This document shows, piece after piece, positions 16,822 through 25,483 of a stretch of 44,991 nt of DNA. The position numbers and the translations under genes are program-made. Source of the DNA: Methylomicrobium sp. (GTDB lineage: Bacteria > Pseudomonadota > Gammaproteobacteria > Methylococcales > Methylomonadaceae); NCBI GenBank assembly GCA_018333785.1, contig JAGXSU010000149.1, forward strand, positions 1 to 44,991. The letters run 5' to 3'. How positions within the stretch are numbered: position 1 is the first letter of the stretch; every line of letters starts with the position of its first letter. The notes beneath the pieces were generated by a model. The model saw only the letters and a program-made list of their open reading frames with translations. It was not told where the DNA came from and did not search any database.

Positions 16822-17310
16822 ATGGACAGTCAATCAGTTAGTTTGGCAAAAGAGTTAGGCGTCCTTTTCAAAAGCAAAGGCGAGGTCATTGTGACTGCAG
16901 AGTCTTGTACCGGCGGTGGCATTGCCCAAACGTTGACCGAAATTCCCGGAAGCTCCGTCTGGTTTGATCGAGGTTTTGTGACTTATAGCAATGCTTCGAA
17001 AATCCAAATGTTAGGTGTCAAGCCGGATTCATTGGCAACATTTGGCGCGGTAAGTTCTGAAACGGCGACAGAGATGGCCTTGGGCGCATTGAAAAACAGC
17101 TCGGCAACACAAGCGGTTGCAGTAACAGGTATTGCTGGACCTGACGGCGGGACCGAGGAAAAACCGGTTGGAACTGTTTATATTGCTTGGGCCTCTGTTC
17201 GCAATGAGATTTTCTGTCAAAAGTTCTTATTCTGCGGCGGTCGATGTGAAGTGAGGCAGCAAACTGTCATAGAAGCGCTTAAGATTTTGATGTCAAAAAC
17301 GCGGCTATGA
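16822..17310 (+). CDS. pncC: Nicotinamide-nucleotide amidase (CinA C-terminal family)
   Basis: Deamidates NMN to nicotinate mononucleotide in pyridine nucleotide recycling. 162 residues, the stand-alone amidase domain without the N-terminal MoCF domain of full CinA. Motifs: ESCTGGGIAQTLTEIPGSS (residues 27-45), GFVTYSNASKIQMLGV and GIAGPDGGTEEKPVGTVYIA. In E. coli the gene precedes recA; here it does not. Confidence 0.93.
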   Translation: MDSQSVSLAKELGVLFKSKGEVIVTAESCTGGGIAQTLTEIPGSSVWFDRGFVTYSNASKIQMLGVKPDSLATFGAVSSETATEMALGALKNSSATQAVAVTGIAGPDGGTEEKPVGTVYIAWASVRNEIFCQKFLFCGGRCEVRQQTVIEALKILMSKTRL

Positions 17311-17536
17311 TTCTGGTTCGGCCAGTTTGGAATAAGACCGCCAGATGGCTTTTATGAACAGGGGTTATCAAATAATAACGGGTAATGACGTCTTCAATTC
17401 CCATGAAACCTTCCGCATAAAACTTTTTATTCAGCTCAGCTTTATTTTTATTTTCTAGGCTATCACTTTGTTTTGGCAAGAACAGTTGTCAATTTCGATG
17501 TTGGTCAAATATTTCTAACTATTCGGGTACGTTCAT

Positions 17537-18349
17537 ATGAAAAATAAATGGGTCATGTTTGCTATCAGTTCAACTTTGCTGGCAGGTTGTGTGACAGATC
17601 CTTACACAGGAGAATCACGAATCAGTACCACGGCTAAAGGGGCCGGTATTGGTGCGGCTGTGGGTGCTGGAGCGGGAACATTATTTGGCGGGAATGATCT
17701 TAAAAACGCCGGATGGGGAGCTTTAGCCGGTGGTCTGCTGGGTGCAGGGGTTGGCGCTTATATGGATCATCAGGAACAGGAAATGCGGGAATCATTGCAG
17801 GGAACAGGCATTGAAGTGCAGAGAACGGCAGAAAATACGCTTAATCTGACCATGCCTGACAACATTACTTTTGGTTTTGACTCTGCTCAACTGACGCCTC
17901 AAGCTTTTACAGCGCTGGATTCTGTTGCTAATGTGTTGAATCAGTACCCTGAATCCAGAATCAGCGTTACCGGGCATGCTGACGATAAAGGCAGTGAAAG
18001 TTACAATTTAAAACTATCGGATCAGAGAGCTTCCAGTGTTTCCAATTACCTGACACAGCGAGGCGTCGCTTATACTCGGATTACTCAGCAAGGTATGGGT
18101 AAATCCATGCCCAAAGTACCAAATACCAGTGAAGAAAACCGGGCTATCAACAGACGAGTCGAACTGGCTATAGTGGCCAATCAAACACCAGCGCCTCAGC
18201 AGCAACCTCAAGGCGCGTACCCGCAACAGCAAAGCTACCCTCCTCAAGGCGGCTTCCCTCAGCAGCAATACCCACAACAACAATATCCGCAACAGCAGTA
18301 TCCACAGCAGCCGGTATACCCTCAGCAACAATATGTCTATCCGAGGTAA
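17537..18349 (+). CDS. OmpA-family lipoprotein with glycine-zipper and PQQQY tail
   Basis: A 270-residue outer-membrane lipoprotein. The signal peptide ends in lipobox LLAGC with lipidated Cys18. Residues 34-75 form a glycine zipper (GAGIGAAVGAGAGTLFGG and GGLLGAGVGAYMD). The OmpA C-terminal domain (about 100-215) binds peptidoglycan, with GHADDKGSESYNLKLSDQRA and NRAINRRVEL. This core matches YiaD-type proteins. After residue 217 a Pro/Gln/Tyr-rich tail is added, built on five-residue units. The tail is unusual for the family. An intrinsic terminator follows 58 bases after the stop, so the gene is probably a single-gene unit. Confidence 0.92.
   Translation: MKNKWVMFAISSTLLAGCVTDPYTGESRISTTAKGAGIGAAVGAGAGTLFGGNDLKNAGWGALAGGLLGAGVGAYMDHQEQEMRESLQGTGIEVQRTAENTLNLTMPDNITFGFDSAQLTPQAFTALDSVANVLNQYPESRISVTGHADDKGSESYNLKLSDQRASSVSNYLTQRGVAYTRITQQGMGKSMPKVPNTSEENRAINRRVELAIVANQTPAPQQQPQGAYPQQQSYPPQGGFPQQQYPQQQYPQQQYPQQPVYPQQQYVYPR
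18218..18346 (+). repeat. Repeat coding for PQQQY units
   Basis: Fifteen-base units rich in CAA/CAG and CCN codons encode tandem YPQQQ pentapeptides, three of them back to back near 18265-18310, with diverged copies on either side. Codons vary between copies (CAA or CAG), so the protein repeat appears to be kept rather than produced by very recent slippage. Confidence 0.8.
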
Positions 18350-18406
18350 GTCTCTACTCGATGTTGTTGTGTTCGTGTAGCGGGGCTCATAGTTTCAGCA
18401 AGCTTT

Positions 18407-18433
18407 AGGTGCTGATCAGTCAGCACCTTTATT
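18407..18433 (+). terminator. Rho-independent terminator of the OmpA-type gene
   Basis: AGGTGCTGA (18407-18415), loop TCAG, TCAGCACCT (18420-18428), then TTATT: a 9-bp perfect stem followed by a short T-rich stretch. Confidence 0.75.
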
Positions 18434-18467
18434 GCGGTTCATTGATCTCGGTTTTTGCCAGATTTTT

Positions 18468-18498
18468 TTGCTTATTGGCATTGACCCTGCGGTATAGT
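18468..18498 (+). promoter_or_regulatory. Possible sigma-70 promoter of the NlpC/P60 gene
   Basis: A good -10 TATAGT at 18493-18498 lies 34 bases before the ATG. The best -35, TTGCTT at 18468-18473, is weak and the 19-base spacer is long. Confidence 0.35.
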
Positions 18499-18532
18499 AT
18501 TTCTAATCTTTATTGACCCGTGATGCAAGGCC

Positions 18533-19015
18533 ATGCGCTGTTTATTAATTAAAGTGATTCAGCTGATTTTACCGGCACTGTTGTTATTTGGATGCGCCAG
18601 CCAGCCAAATAAACCCGAGGTGCCGCGTTTGACCTATTCCGAATCTGTTTTAAAGAAACTGTTCTATGAGCAGTTTCAGGAATGGGCGTCCGTTCGTTAC
18701 AGAAATGGCGGCTTATCAAAAGCGGGTGTTGATTGTTCGGGTTTTGTATATTTAACCTATCAGCAAAAGTTGGGCATTCGTTTACCCCGCTCTTCCGGTC
18801 ATCAGTCTCAAACAGGCTATCCGGTTCGCCAGAATGAATTGAAAGCGGGTGATCTGGTATTTTTCAAGACCGAGCCCACGCAAAATCATGTCGGCATTTA
18901 TCTCGAACAAAGGCGATTCATGCATGTGTCCTCTACCAAAGGGGTCGCCATTTCCAGTCTTGATGACCGTTATTGGGCGAGTAAATACTGGAAATCAATC
19001 AGAGTGCTTGGATAA
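18533..19015 (+). CDS. NlpC/P60-family lipoprotein (Spr/MepS-like endopeptidase)
   Basis: A 160-residue lipoprotein expected to cut peptide cross-links in peptidoglycan. The signal peptide ends LLFGC, so Cys21 would be lipidated; Phe at -2 is tolerated but uncommon. The catalytic set is complete: Cys68 in GVDCSGFVY, His119 in NHVGIYL and His131. The size matches the Spr/NlpC group. It follows another peptidoglycan-linked lipoprotein gene but has its own promoter. Confidence 0.92.
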   Translation: MRCLLIKVIQLILPALLLFGCASQPNKPEVPRLTYSESVLKKLFYEQFQEWASVRYRNGGLSKAGVDCSGFVYLTYQQKLGIRLPRSSGHQSQTGYPVRQNELKAGDLVFFKTEPTQNHVGIYLEQRRFMHVSSTKGVAISSLDDRYWASKYWKSIRVLG

Positions 19016-19465
19016 GATCAATTATTGAATTGCACTTCTTAGTTGAATCCGCGATTGGTTTTTTAATCTCTACATTCACGATCAACACGGTAAGCTGAAA
19101 TTGTGTGGGCCGTGTTATCTAACTTGACTTATGCTGGCCTTATGATTTGTGAATCATAGCTACCGATTTACCCTCTTGCATCCAAGATAATGCATTCCAC
19201 ACTTTAAGTCCTAACCCGGTCTGAAATGTCCAGCCAAATAATATAAAATTTATAACTGTTTAAAAAGAGCCTCAACTTTGACGGGTCAAACAGCCATTTT
19301 TTTTTGATGAATTTAGCCAATTTCTGGTTTATTTCGAAAAATGACCAATACTTAACCTTTAATTTTGTACCCTTTTTGTTGCTTGACCTTTTATTCTGGT
19401 CTTTAAGCTAATTTTTTATATCTTTTTCAATACCCCTAGCAGTGCTGTTAGGTATTAATTTTCTA
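19016..19465. other. Long non-coding stretch, AT-rich
   Basis: No open frame of note. Visible items: an inverted repeat TATGATT-TGTG-AATCATA (19141-19158); a small stem TTTGA/TCAAA followed by a T-run near 19310; and an 11-bp interrupted hairpin at 19429-19456 (AATACC ... GGTATT) followed by AATTTT, which looks like a terminator or attenuator on the plus strand. Confidence 0.5.
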
Positions 19466-19555
19466 GCGTGTCTACACGGATCGGCTCACGGGTGCTTCAA
19501 TATCGAGCCGGTCTGAGGTAAAACTCAAGGCAGACGGCTACCGTAAACCGTGCGC
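19466..19555 (+). ncRNA. Candidate structured RNA in the GGDEF/EAL leader
   Basis: A GC-rich patch inside AT-rich sequence that can fold as a closed four-helix junction. P1 is CACGG/CCGTG (19475-19479 with 19548-19552), extendable by GCG/CGC (19466-19468 with 19553-19555). P2 is ATCGGCTC/GAGCCGGT (19480-19487 with 19505-19512). P3 is CTG/CAG near 19513-19533 enclosing TGAG/CTCA as an alternative. P4 is ACGG/CCGT (19534-19537 with 19541-19544). I could not match it to a known riboswitch, including cyclic di-GMP classes. The fold was drawn by hand. Confidence 0.3.
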
Positions 19556-19814
19556 TATGATCAAGAATAATACAGTGATGAACAGGTTTTCTTCATGTGT
19601 GAGACAGTTTCTATTGAGATTTTTTCATTGCGCTTTTGTGTTCATGGATTGCTGCTTATGCCTACCTTTTTCTGTGGTTTTTAACGATTTAATGCCGTAA
19701 AGTCTTATCGAAGCCTTGATGGTTTTGGGCTTAATTATGTCGGCAGTTATTTGTCGAGGATCTAAAACCGCACAGTTCTCGCGGTAGTGTTTTGAAACCG
19801 GAGGAGAGTGAAAA

Positions 19815-22800
19815 TTGGAACAATGGCAGCAAACTTTTTTAAGTCTTCAGCTTTTCGGAATAGCCATTATTTCCCCAAAGTCTTTTAGATGGGAGCAGGT
19901 TAACGCTTACCTTTGTCAGCTTTTGAGCTATCGGCGAGATGAAATGTTGACTATGGCGTTGAATGAAGTTCTTCATCCGGATAATCTTGATGAGCAAATT
20001 CATGTGCTACAGGCGTTTTTGAATGGAAATGCCGAGTCGTGTCAACTCGATACACGCTTGATGACGAAAGAGGGAAAAACCGTTGATGTGCTTATCAATA
20101 TTCGGTGTTTAAGAGATAAGGAAGGTGTGCCGCTGCAGCTGTTCACAGCTGTTCAGGACATTTCCGACCACACATTCAACGAAACAAAGACAACACAAAT
20201 CAATCATTTTTATGCGGCCTTGAGTCAGTGTAATCAGGCTATAGTGCGTTCGGCCAGTCAAGATGAATTGTTCCCGCAAATCTGCCGTGACGCCGTCAAT
20301 TTTGGCGCTATGAAAATGGCGTGGGTTGGCCTGATTGACAGTGAAACCCTGAAAATCAGGCCCGTAGCCAGTTATGGTGACGGAGGCGGGGCAGTATTTT
20401 CATCTGCTTTCGAGAGAGGCAGTCTCTATGATCAGGATGAGGTATACAAGCAGGTTATTGGCGCGCAACAATCTTATTGGTGTCAGGATTTACACTCTGA
20501 CGAAAGCCCTCATTCATCACAAACACTCGCCAGGCAATATGGCTGGGGTTCAGCCGCGATTTTGCCGTTATTCCTGAAAGATAATCTTGTCGCGACCTTC
20601 AATTTATACGCCGGTGAGCCGGATGCTTTTGATAAAGGGGCCTGTCTTCTGTTAGAGGAAATGGCAACCGACATCAGTTATGCGTTAAACGGTTTTGATC
20701 TGGAGGCAAAACGGAAAAAGTCAGAACAAGCCTTACGTTTGATCGCAGAGAAGCTTTCATATCAATCAGGAGCCGATTTTTTTCAGACTACTGCAAAAAG
20801 CCTGATTCAGTTGCTTCACGCCGATTATGTCTTGGTGGGAGAGTTGCTGGATGATAATCAGTCGGTTGCATCGGTCGCTTTGGTTTCTCCTGACGGTGTG
20901 ATCGATAATTTTCAGTATAAGTTAGCTCAAACACCGTGCGCTGAAGTTTTTGATGCAGGGATTTGTATTTATCCGTCCGGGGTTTCAAGCTTATTTCCCA
21001 ATGACGCGTTGCTATGCAAATTTAAAATACAGGCCTATGCAGGCATCCCTTTGCTTGATGGTTCGGGTTTGCCGATCGGGCTGATTATTGCTTTATGGCG
21101 GTTGCCGCTCGCAGGGGATGAACAACCCGAGCCTATCCTTCATATCTTCTCGGCGCGCGCCGGTGCAGAATTAATGCGGACCAAAGCGGAGGCGTTACTC
21201 AGAAAATCCAATGATTATCTGGATAATTTGTTTAATTATGCCAATGCACCGATCGTTGTGTGGGATCCTCTTTATCGTATAAGCCGGTTTAACCATGCTT
21301 TTGAAGCGTTGACCGGTATATCCGCCAATGAAATGATTGGCCAATCCATACAAAAGCTTTTTCCTCCGGATAAGCTTGTTTTGTTGATGGCGCAACTCAA
21401 TGCGACACAGACTGGAAACAAGCGGGAATCGGTTGAAATTGATGTTTTGGATGCCAACGGTTTCGTGCATACCTTGTTGTGTAATTCTGCAACCCTGTTT
21501 GAGCAAGACGGCATTACTGTCATGGCGACTATCACCCAGGGCCAGGATATTACTGAGCGTCACAGACTGCAAAAGCTGGAGGAAACGCGTTCCTTTTTAC
21601 TGGAATCCATCAGTAAAACCAACCACCTGGGAGAAATATTAACTACCATAGCGCAAACCCTGGAGCGTTTTAAGCCGGGCACTCTGTGTTCCATTTTATT
21701 GCTTGATGAAAAGCAGCAGTCACTGTACCTGGGTGCGGCTCCCAGTCTGCCTGATTTTTATAATCAGGCAATTGAAGGCATTTCGATAGGATTGGGTATC
21801 GGGTCTTGCGGCACGACTGCATTTACCGGACAGCGGACCATAGTCGAGGATGTATCCTCACATGCCTATTGGACAAACTTTAGAGAGCTTACAGAAAAAG
21901 CAGGCCTTGGTTCGTGCTGGTCTGAACCGATTATCGGCAGCAACCAAAAAGTGCTGGGTACCTTTGCCATTTATCAGCGTGTGCCATCGTTACCGAACAA
22001 CACGGATATTGCCTTGATCGAAACGGCGGCCCATGTGACTTCCATTGCTATCGAGAGAATACGTGCTGAAACGCGAAGCAAACTGGCATCTAAAATTTTT
22101 GTCCAGAGTACCGAAGGCTTTATCGTAGCTGACGCTGACTGCAAGATCGTCATGGTAAATCAGGCATTTTCCCGAATAACCGGCTTCAGCGAGGAAGAAG
22201 CCATAGGACAAAATCCTCGCTTATTTGCTTTTGGCACTCATGATGAAGTTTTTTATCATGACATGTGGAATGCGATAAATGCCAAAGGCTACTGGGAAGG
22301 GGAAGTCATGAACCGGCGTAAAGACGGCAGTTTGTATCCGGAATGGCTTTCCGTCAGCCGCGTTGTTGATGATAACGAACAAGTAACCGAATATATTGCA
22401 ATGCTGACCGATATCAGCGAGCGGAAAGCCTCTGAAGAACATATTTTAAAGCTTGCGCACTTTGATACGTTGACCGGTTTACCCAATCGCACACTTTTGC
22501 ACGATCGCGCCGAGCACGCCATCAGTATGGCCAAGCGATACCATACCCGGTTTGCAGTGATGTTTCTTGATTTGGATCATTTCAAAAACATTAATGATTC
22601 GCTAGGTCATAGGGTTGGCGATGAACTTCTGGTGCAGGTAGCACAGCGTATGAAAGCATCGATCCGAGGAGAGGATACACTTGCCCGTCCGGGCGGAGAT
22701 GAGTTTATTCTGATTGTTTTGGATACGCATATTGATGGCGCAATGCATGTTGCGGAGAAATTGTTGAGTAATGTCGCTCAGTCTTATCAAATCGACCAGT

Positions 22801-23741
22801 TTGAATTGATGGTGACTTTATCGATAGGTATTGCTATCTATCCCGATGACGGTACCCATTTTCAAGCGCTTTGCCGCTGTGCGGATACCGCCATGTATCG
22901 CGTCAAGCGCGACGGTCGCAACAACTACCGGTTTTTTACTGCAGAAATGCAGGCCCACTCGGCGCGAACATTACAGCTGGAAAATGCCATGCGAAAGGCA
23001 ATCGATAATAACCAGCTGTTTCTTCATTATCAGCCCCAAATTTCGCTGCAAACTGGCTGGGTAGTCGGTGCGGAAGCCCTGATCCGGTGGCAGCATCCTG
23101 AATTGGGCCTTATTTCACCGGCGGAATTCATCCCTATTGCAGAGGACAGTGGTCAGATCATTCAGATAGGCACCTGGGTTCTAAGAACCGCTATTCATCA
23201 GTTAAAAAGCTGGTTGGATAGCGGACTTTCGCCTATCAGTGTCGCAGTCAACCTTTCCACTGTTCAATTCAGGCATCTTTATTTTTCTGAATTGGTAGCG
23301 AAAATTCTTGACGAGGAACAATTACCCCACCGGTTTCTGGAATTAGAGTTGACTGAGAGCGTTGCAATGGAAGATCCTCTCGGAGCTATTACAATCATGA
23401 GTCGGCTTTATGAGGCGGGCATCCGGATGTCAATCGATGACTTCGGCACCGGCTATTCATCCTTAAATTATCTTAAACGGTTCAATATTTACAAGCTTAA
23501 GATCGATCAGTCTTTCGTGCGTGAAGTGAATCACGATCCGGAGGATAAGGCGATTGTATCGGCCATTATCAATCTGTCTAAAAGTCTGGGTTTTCTGACT
23601 ATTGCCGAGGGGGTCGAGACCGCAGAGCAACTCAACTATTTGACCGAGCAGGGGTGTGATGAAGTGCAAGGGTATTTTTTCAGCAAACCCTTGCCGCCTG
23701 GCGATTTTGAGCTGTTCGTAAAAGATAAAAATAAAAATTGA
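19815..23741 (+). CDS. Multi-sensor diguanylate cyclase / phosphodiesterase (PAS-GAF-GGDEF-EAL)
   Basis: A 1308-residue soluble protein for making or degrading cyclic di-GMP. Domain order: PAS (about 5-125), GAF (130-295), GAF (305-455), PAS (465-585), GAF (590-750), PAS (755-880), GGDEF (890-1050), EAL (1060-1300). The cyclase signature GGDEF (960-964) is intact and preceded by an inhibitory-site RGED five residues upstream. The phosphodiesterase signature EAL (1087-1089) is intact, as are DDFGTGYSSL and KIDQSFV. Both activities are therefore possible. No membrane segment. The start is TTG 19815, supported by GGAGGAG eight bases upstream. Its long leader may hold a structured RNA. Confidence 0.93.
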   Translation: MEQWQQTFLSLQLFGIAIISPKSFRWEQVNAYLCQLLSYRRDEMLTMALNEVLHPDNLDEQIHVLQAFLNGNAESCQLDTRLMTKEGKTVDVLINIRCLRDKEGVPLQLFTAVQDISDHTFNETKTTQINHFYAALSQCNQAIVRSASQDELFPQICRDAVNFGAMKMAWVGLIDSETLKIRPVASYGDGGGAVFSSAFERGSLYDQDEVYKQVIGAQQSYWCQDLHSDESPHSSQTLARQYGWGSAAILPLFLKDNLVATFNLYAGEPDAFDKGACLLLEEMATDISYALNGFDLEAKRKKSEQALRLIAEKLSYQSGADFFQTTAKSLIQLLHADYVLVGELLDDNQSVASVALVSPDGVIDNFQYKLAQTPCAEVFDAGICIYPSGVSSLFPNDALLCKFKIQAYAGIPLLDGSGLPIGLIIALWRLPLAGDEQPEPILHIFSARAGAELMRTKAEALLRKSNDYLDNLFNYANAPIVVWDPLYRISRFNHAFEALTGISANEMIGQSIQKLFPPDKLVLLMAQLNATQTGNKRESVEIDVLDANGFVHTLLCNSATLFEQDGITVMATITQGQDITERHRLQKLEETRSFLLESISKTNHLGEILTTIAQTLERFKPGTLCSILLLDEKQQSLYLGAAPSLPDFYNQAIEGISIGLGIGSCGTTAFTGQRTIVEDVSSHAYWTNFRELTEKAGLGSCWSEPIIGSNQKVLGTFAIYQRVPSLPNNTDIALIETAAHVTSIAIERIRAETRSKLASKIFVQSTEGFIVADADCKIVMVNQAFSRITGFSEEEAIGQNPRLFAFGTHDEVFYHDMWNAINAKGYWEGEVMNRRKDGSLYPEWLSVSRVVDDNEQVTEYIAMLTDISERKASEEHILKLAHFDTLTGLPNRTLLHDRAEHAISMAKRYHTRFAVMFLDLDHFKNINDSLGHRVGDELLVQVAQRMKASIRGEDTLARPGGDEFILIVLDTHIDGAMHVAEKLLSNVAQSYQIDQFELMVTLSIGIAIYPDDGTHFQALCRCADTAMYRVKRDGRNNYRFFTAEMQAHSARTLQLENAMRKAIDNNQLFLHYQPQISLQTGWVVGAEALIRWQHPELGLISPAEFIPIAEDSGQIIQIGTWVLRTAIHQLKSWLDSGLSPISVAVNLSTVQFRHLYFSELVAKILDEEQLPHRFLELELTESVAMEDPLGAITIMSRLYEAGIRMSIDDFGTGYSSLNYLKRFNIYKLKIDQSFVREVNHDPEDKAIVSAIINLSKSLGFLTIAEGVETAEQLNYLTEQGCDEVQGYFFSKPLPPGDFELFVKDKNKN

Positions 23742-23754
23742 AGTCTAAACGGCG

Positions 23755-24867
23755 CTATTGTGATTCTTCGCCGTTAATAATGTTTAGCATTTCCTGTTTT
23801 ATGTCCAATAATTGTTGTATTAGCGTATTAAGTTGCTGAAAGTCAGTGTTTATCGACGCGTAATTTTGAGTCAGCAACCCGTTCTCTATTTGACGAGCAA
23901 CAGCTTGAAAATTCGTCAATCCGCAGAAACTGACTGATCCATGAAGCTTGTGAATACTATTGTGTGCTTCATCAAAGTCATTCATTTTAAACAGGTTTGA
24001 TGCTTGAGCAGATAACTGGGGCAGTTCTTCGCAAAGTTTTGTTAATAAAGTCGCGGCCAGGTTTCTGTCGTTATGCGTCCTGGCTAACAGTTGACCTGCA
24101 TAAACCCTTTTTTTATCCGATGCCTGGGACATTGGTAGCCATAAGCTTAGCGTTTCATCCAAGTGCTCGCGTAAAACGGGCTTGATCAGGCATTCATCAA
24201 ACCCTTCAGCAATAATGCCGCTTAATTGTTCTTTTTGTGCATGTGCGGTTATTGCAACGACAGGCGTATCGAGGTTGAGCGATCGAGGTGCCCGGATGAT
24301 TTTGATCAGGTCGTGGCCGTTATATCCGGGCATTTTCAAATCCAGCAACACCAGATCAAAACGTTTGTTCAATAAAGCATCATGGGCTTCGTTACCGTCC
24401 CTGGTTTCTGTGACCAATAAATCATAAGGTTCCAATTGCTTCTGAAGTAATAAACGGTTAATGGCGTTGTCATCGGCAATCAACACTTCAAGCTTGTGGT
24501 CACCGGTTTCATTGGGTTCAATCCCGAGTTGCTGACTTCCATTGATTTTGGCCGTTAACTCATTAGCGGATTTATCTAAACGGGTAGCTTGAGTTTCTTT
24601 GCTGATGTCTTGGGTTTGTTTGGCCGCTGTGTCGCTGATTTCAGCAGGCTCCTCCATGATGCGTTTGAGCTTGCCTGAATAAAATCGGGTAAGTAATAAA
24701 GCGATTAGTGAAGCGCTTAAAAAAATCAGCAGAAAGCTGGATAAGGAATCCAATAAGATTCCAATCTTATCCGTGCTTACAAACATAAAAATAACGCCTA
24801 CTAACGTCCATAACAATGGAGCCAGGCTGAGTATCATTAATATGGCGGTTGGTTTTTGAGATTTCAT
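23755..24867 (-). CDS. Membrane-anchored receiver-Hpt protein without kinase core
   Basis: A 370-residue phosphorelay protein. Two membrane segments lie at about 9-30 and 36-60, then a polar linker. A receiver domain follows (about 127-245) with ADDN acidic pair (131-133), phospho-acceptor Asp176 in LLDLKMPG and Lys229. An Hpt domain closes the protein (about 275-365) with phospho-His306 in IHKLHGSVSFCG. The receiver-Hpt pair resembles the end of BarA/GacS-type hybrid kinases, but HAMP, HisKA and ATPase domains are missing, with a 65-residue linker in their place. It ends 13 bases from the GGDEF/EAL stop, convergent. It probably relays phosphate from another kinase. Confidence 0.85.
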   Translation of the reverse strand: MKSQKPTAILMILSLAPLLWTLVGVIFMFVSTDKIGILLDSLSSFLLIFLSASLIALLLTRFYSGKLKRIMEEPAEISDTAAKQTQDISKETQATRLDKSANELTAKINGSQQLGIEPNETGDHKLEVLIADDNAINRLLLQKQLEPYDLLVTETRDGNEAHDALLNKRFDLVLLDLKMPGYNGHDLIKIIRAPRSLNLDTPVVAITAHAQKEQLSGIIAEGFDECLIKPVLREHLDETLSLWLPMSQASDKKRVYAGQLLARTHNDRNLAATLLTKLCEELPQLSAQASNLFKMNDFDEAHNSIHKLHGSVSFCGLTNFQAVARQIENGLLTQNYASINTDFQQLNTLIQQLLDIKQEMLNIINGEESQ

Positions 24868-24908
24868 CAGGCTCAGTTATAAAAGAGGGCCAACTTCAAG
24901 GCGTGTCG

Positions 24909-24922
24909 TAATCAATTGATTA
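24909..24922. promoter_or_regulatory. 14-bp AT-rich palindrome
   Basis: TAATCAATTGATTA is a perfect palindrome about 42 bases upstream of the receiver-Hpt gene, a suitable place for an operator. AT-rich palindromes also arise by chance, so weight is low. Confidence 0.3.
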
Positions 24923-25009
24923 TATTTGGCGTGGCTTTGAAGGCAGAGGCCGCTTTACGAAAAACACACTCAACCCGTATTGGGCACGGTTATATACCCA
25001 TGGTAGTTC

Positions 25010-25133
25010 GAAATTCGGCACCGGGGTCCCGTCAAAGGACGCCGTAAATACCTCCCTATAGGCTCAATGCCAGCATCCCTGGGCAAAGCCTTTGCCAAAA
25101 AAACCGTTGCCTCCTTAGGCACTGCCGAAATTT
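25010..25133. repeat. Short element with inverted ends, MITE-like
   Basis: AAATTCGGCA (25011-25020) and TGCCGAAATTT (25123-25133) are imperfect inverted copies; similarity extends outwards for a few bases. The inside is GC-richer than the flanks and contains a small hairpin GGCAAA-GCC-TTTGCC (25082-25096). No open frame. It looks like a non-autonomous repeat, but only one copy is in the window. Confidence 0.4.
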
Positions 25134-25467
25134 GAAGTGCGAAAGGTATTAATTGGATTTTTTTGTATAGAGTTTAGCCGGTTTGGTTTAGTTCACTGAA
25201 TTCGGCAATGGCCAAAAATAGCTATTGTGCCGGATTTGCTAAAGCAGAAGGAAACCGTTTAAGCAGCAAGTGTCAGTATCTTCTATACTTTGATGTTTAT
25301 TGGCGATTGAGACGGCCTGGTGTCAAATAAATGACATCTACACAGTGCCGCAAGACTTGACGACTTATCTCGTTTTATTGCCAGGGTCTATAAAATACAT
25401 TTTTATTAATGAGTTACGTAGCAAGAAGCGGTGATCTGTTCTTAGTATAACTACCATTAATATGTTC
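25134..25467. other. Non-coding stretch upstream of fliL
   Basis: AT-rich, with no open frame or strong hairpin that I could see. It would hold any activator sites for the sigma-54 promoter at its right end. Confidence 0.4.
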
Positions 25468-25483
25468 TGGTTTGTTTTTTGCT
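25468..25483 (+). promoter_or_regulatory. Sigma-54 promoter upstream of fliL
   Basis: TGGTTTGTTTTTTGCT. It keeps TGG at -24, G at the seventh position and TTGCT at -12, with exactly ten bases between GG (25469-25470) and GC (25481-25482). It lies 32 bases before the fliL ATG. In polar flagellates this operon class is commonly sigma-54 and FleQ dependent, which fits. Confidence 0.6.

Noticed and set aside
17279-17479. Minus-strand frame of 66 residues between pncC and the OmpA-type gene
   Set aside because: It has a TTG start without a ribosome binding site, overlaps the end of pncC and matches no family I know. It reads like plausible protein, so a search would be worthwhile, but the sequence alone does not support it.
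19475-19552. Cyclic di-GMP-I riboswitch in the GGDEF/EAL leader
   Set aside because: The conserved GCACAGGGCAAACC and GACGCAAAGCC strands and the tetraloop receptor are missing, and the helix arrangement differs.
25201-25245. GTGCC-GGAT-TTGCT as a sigma-54 promoter
   Set aside because: The -24 GG is absent at the correct distance; the site at 25468-25483 is far better.
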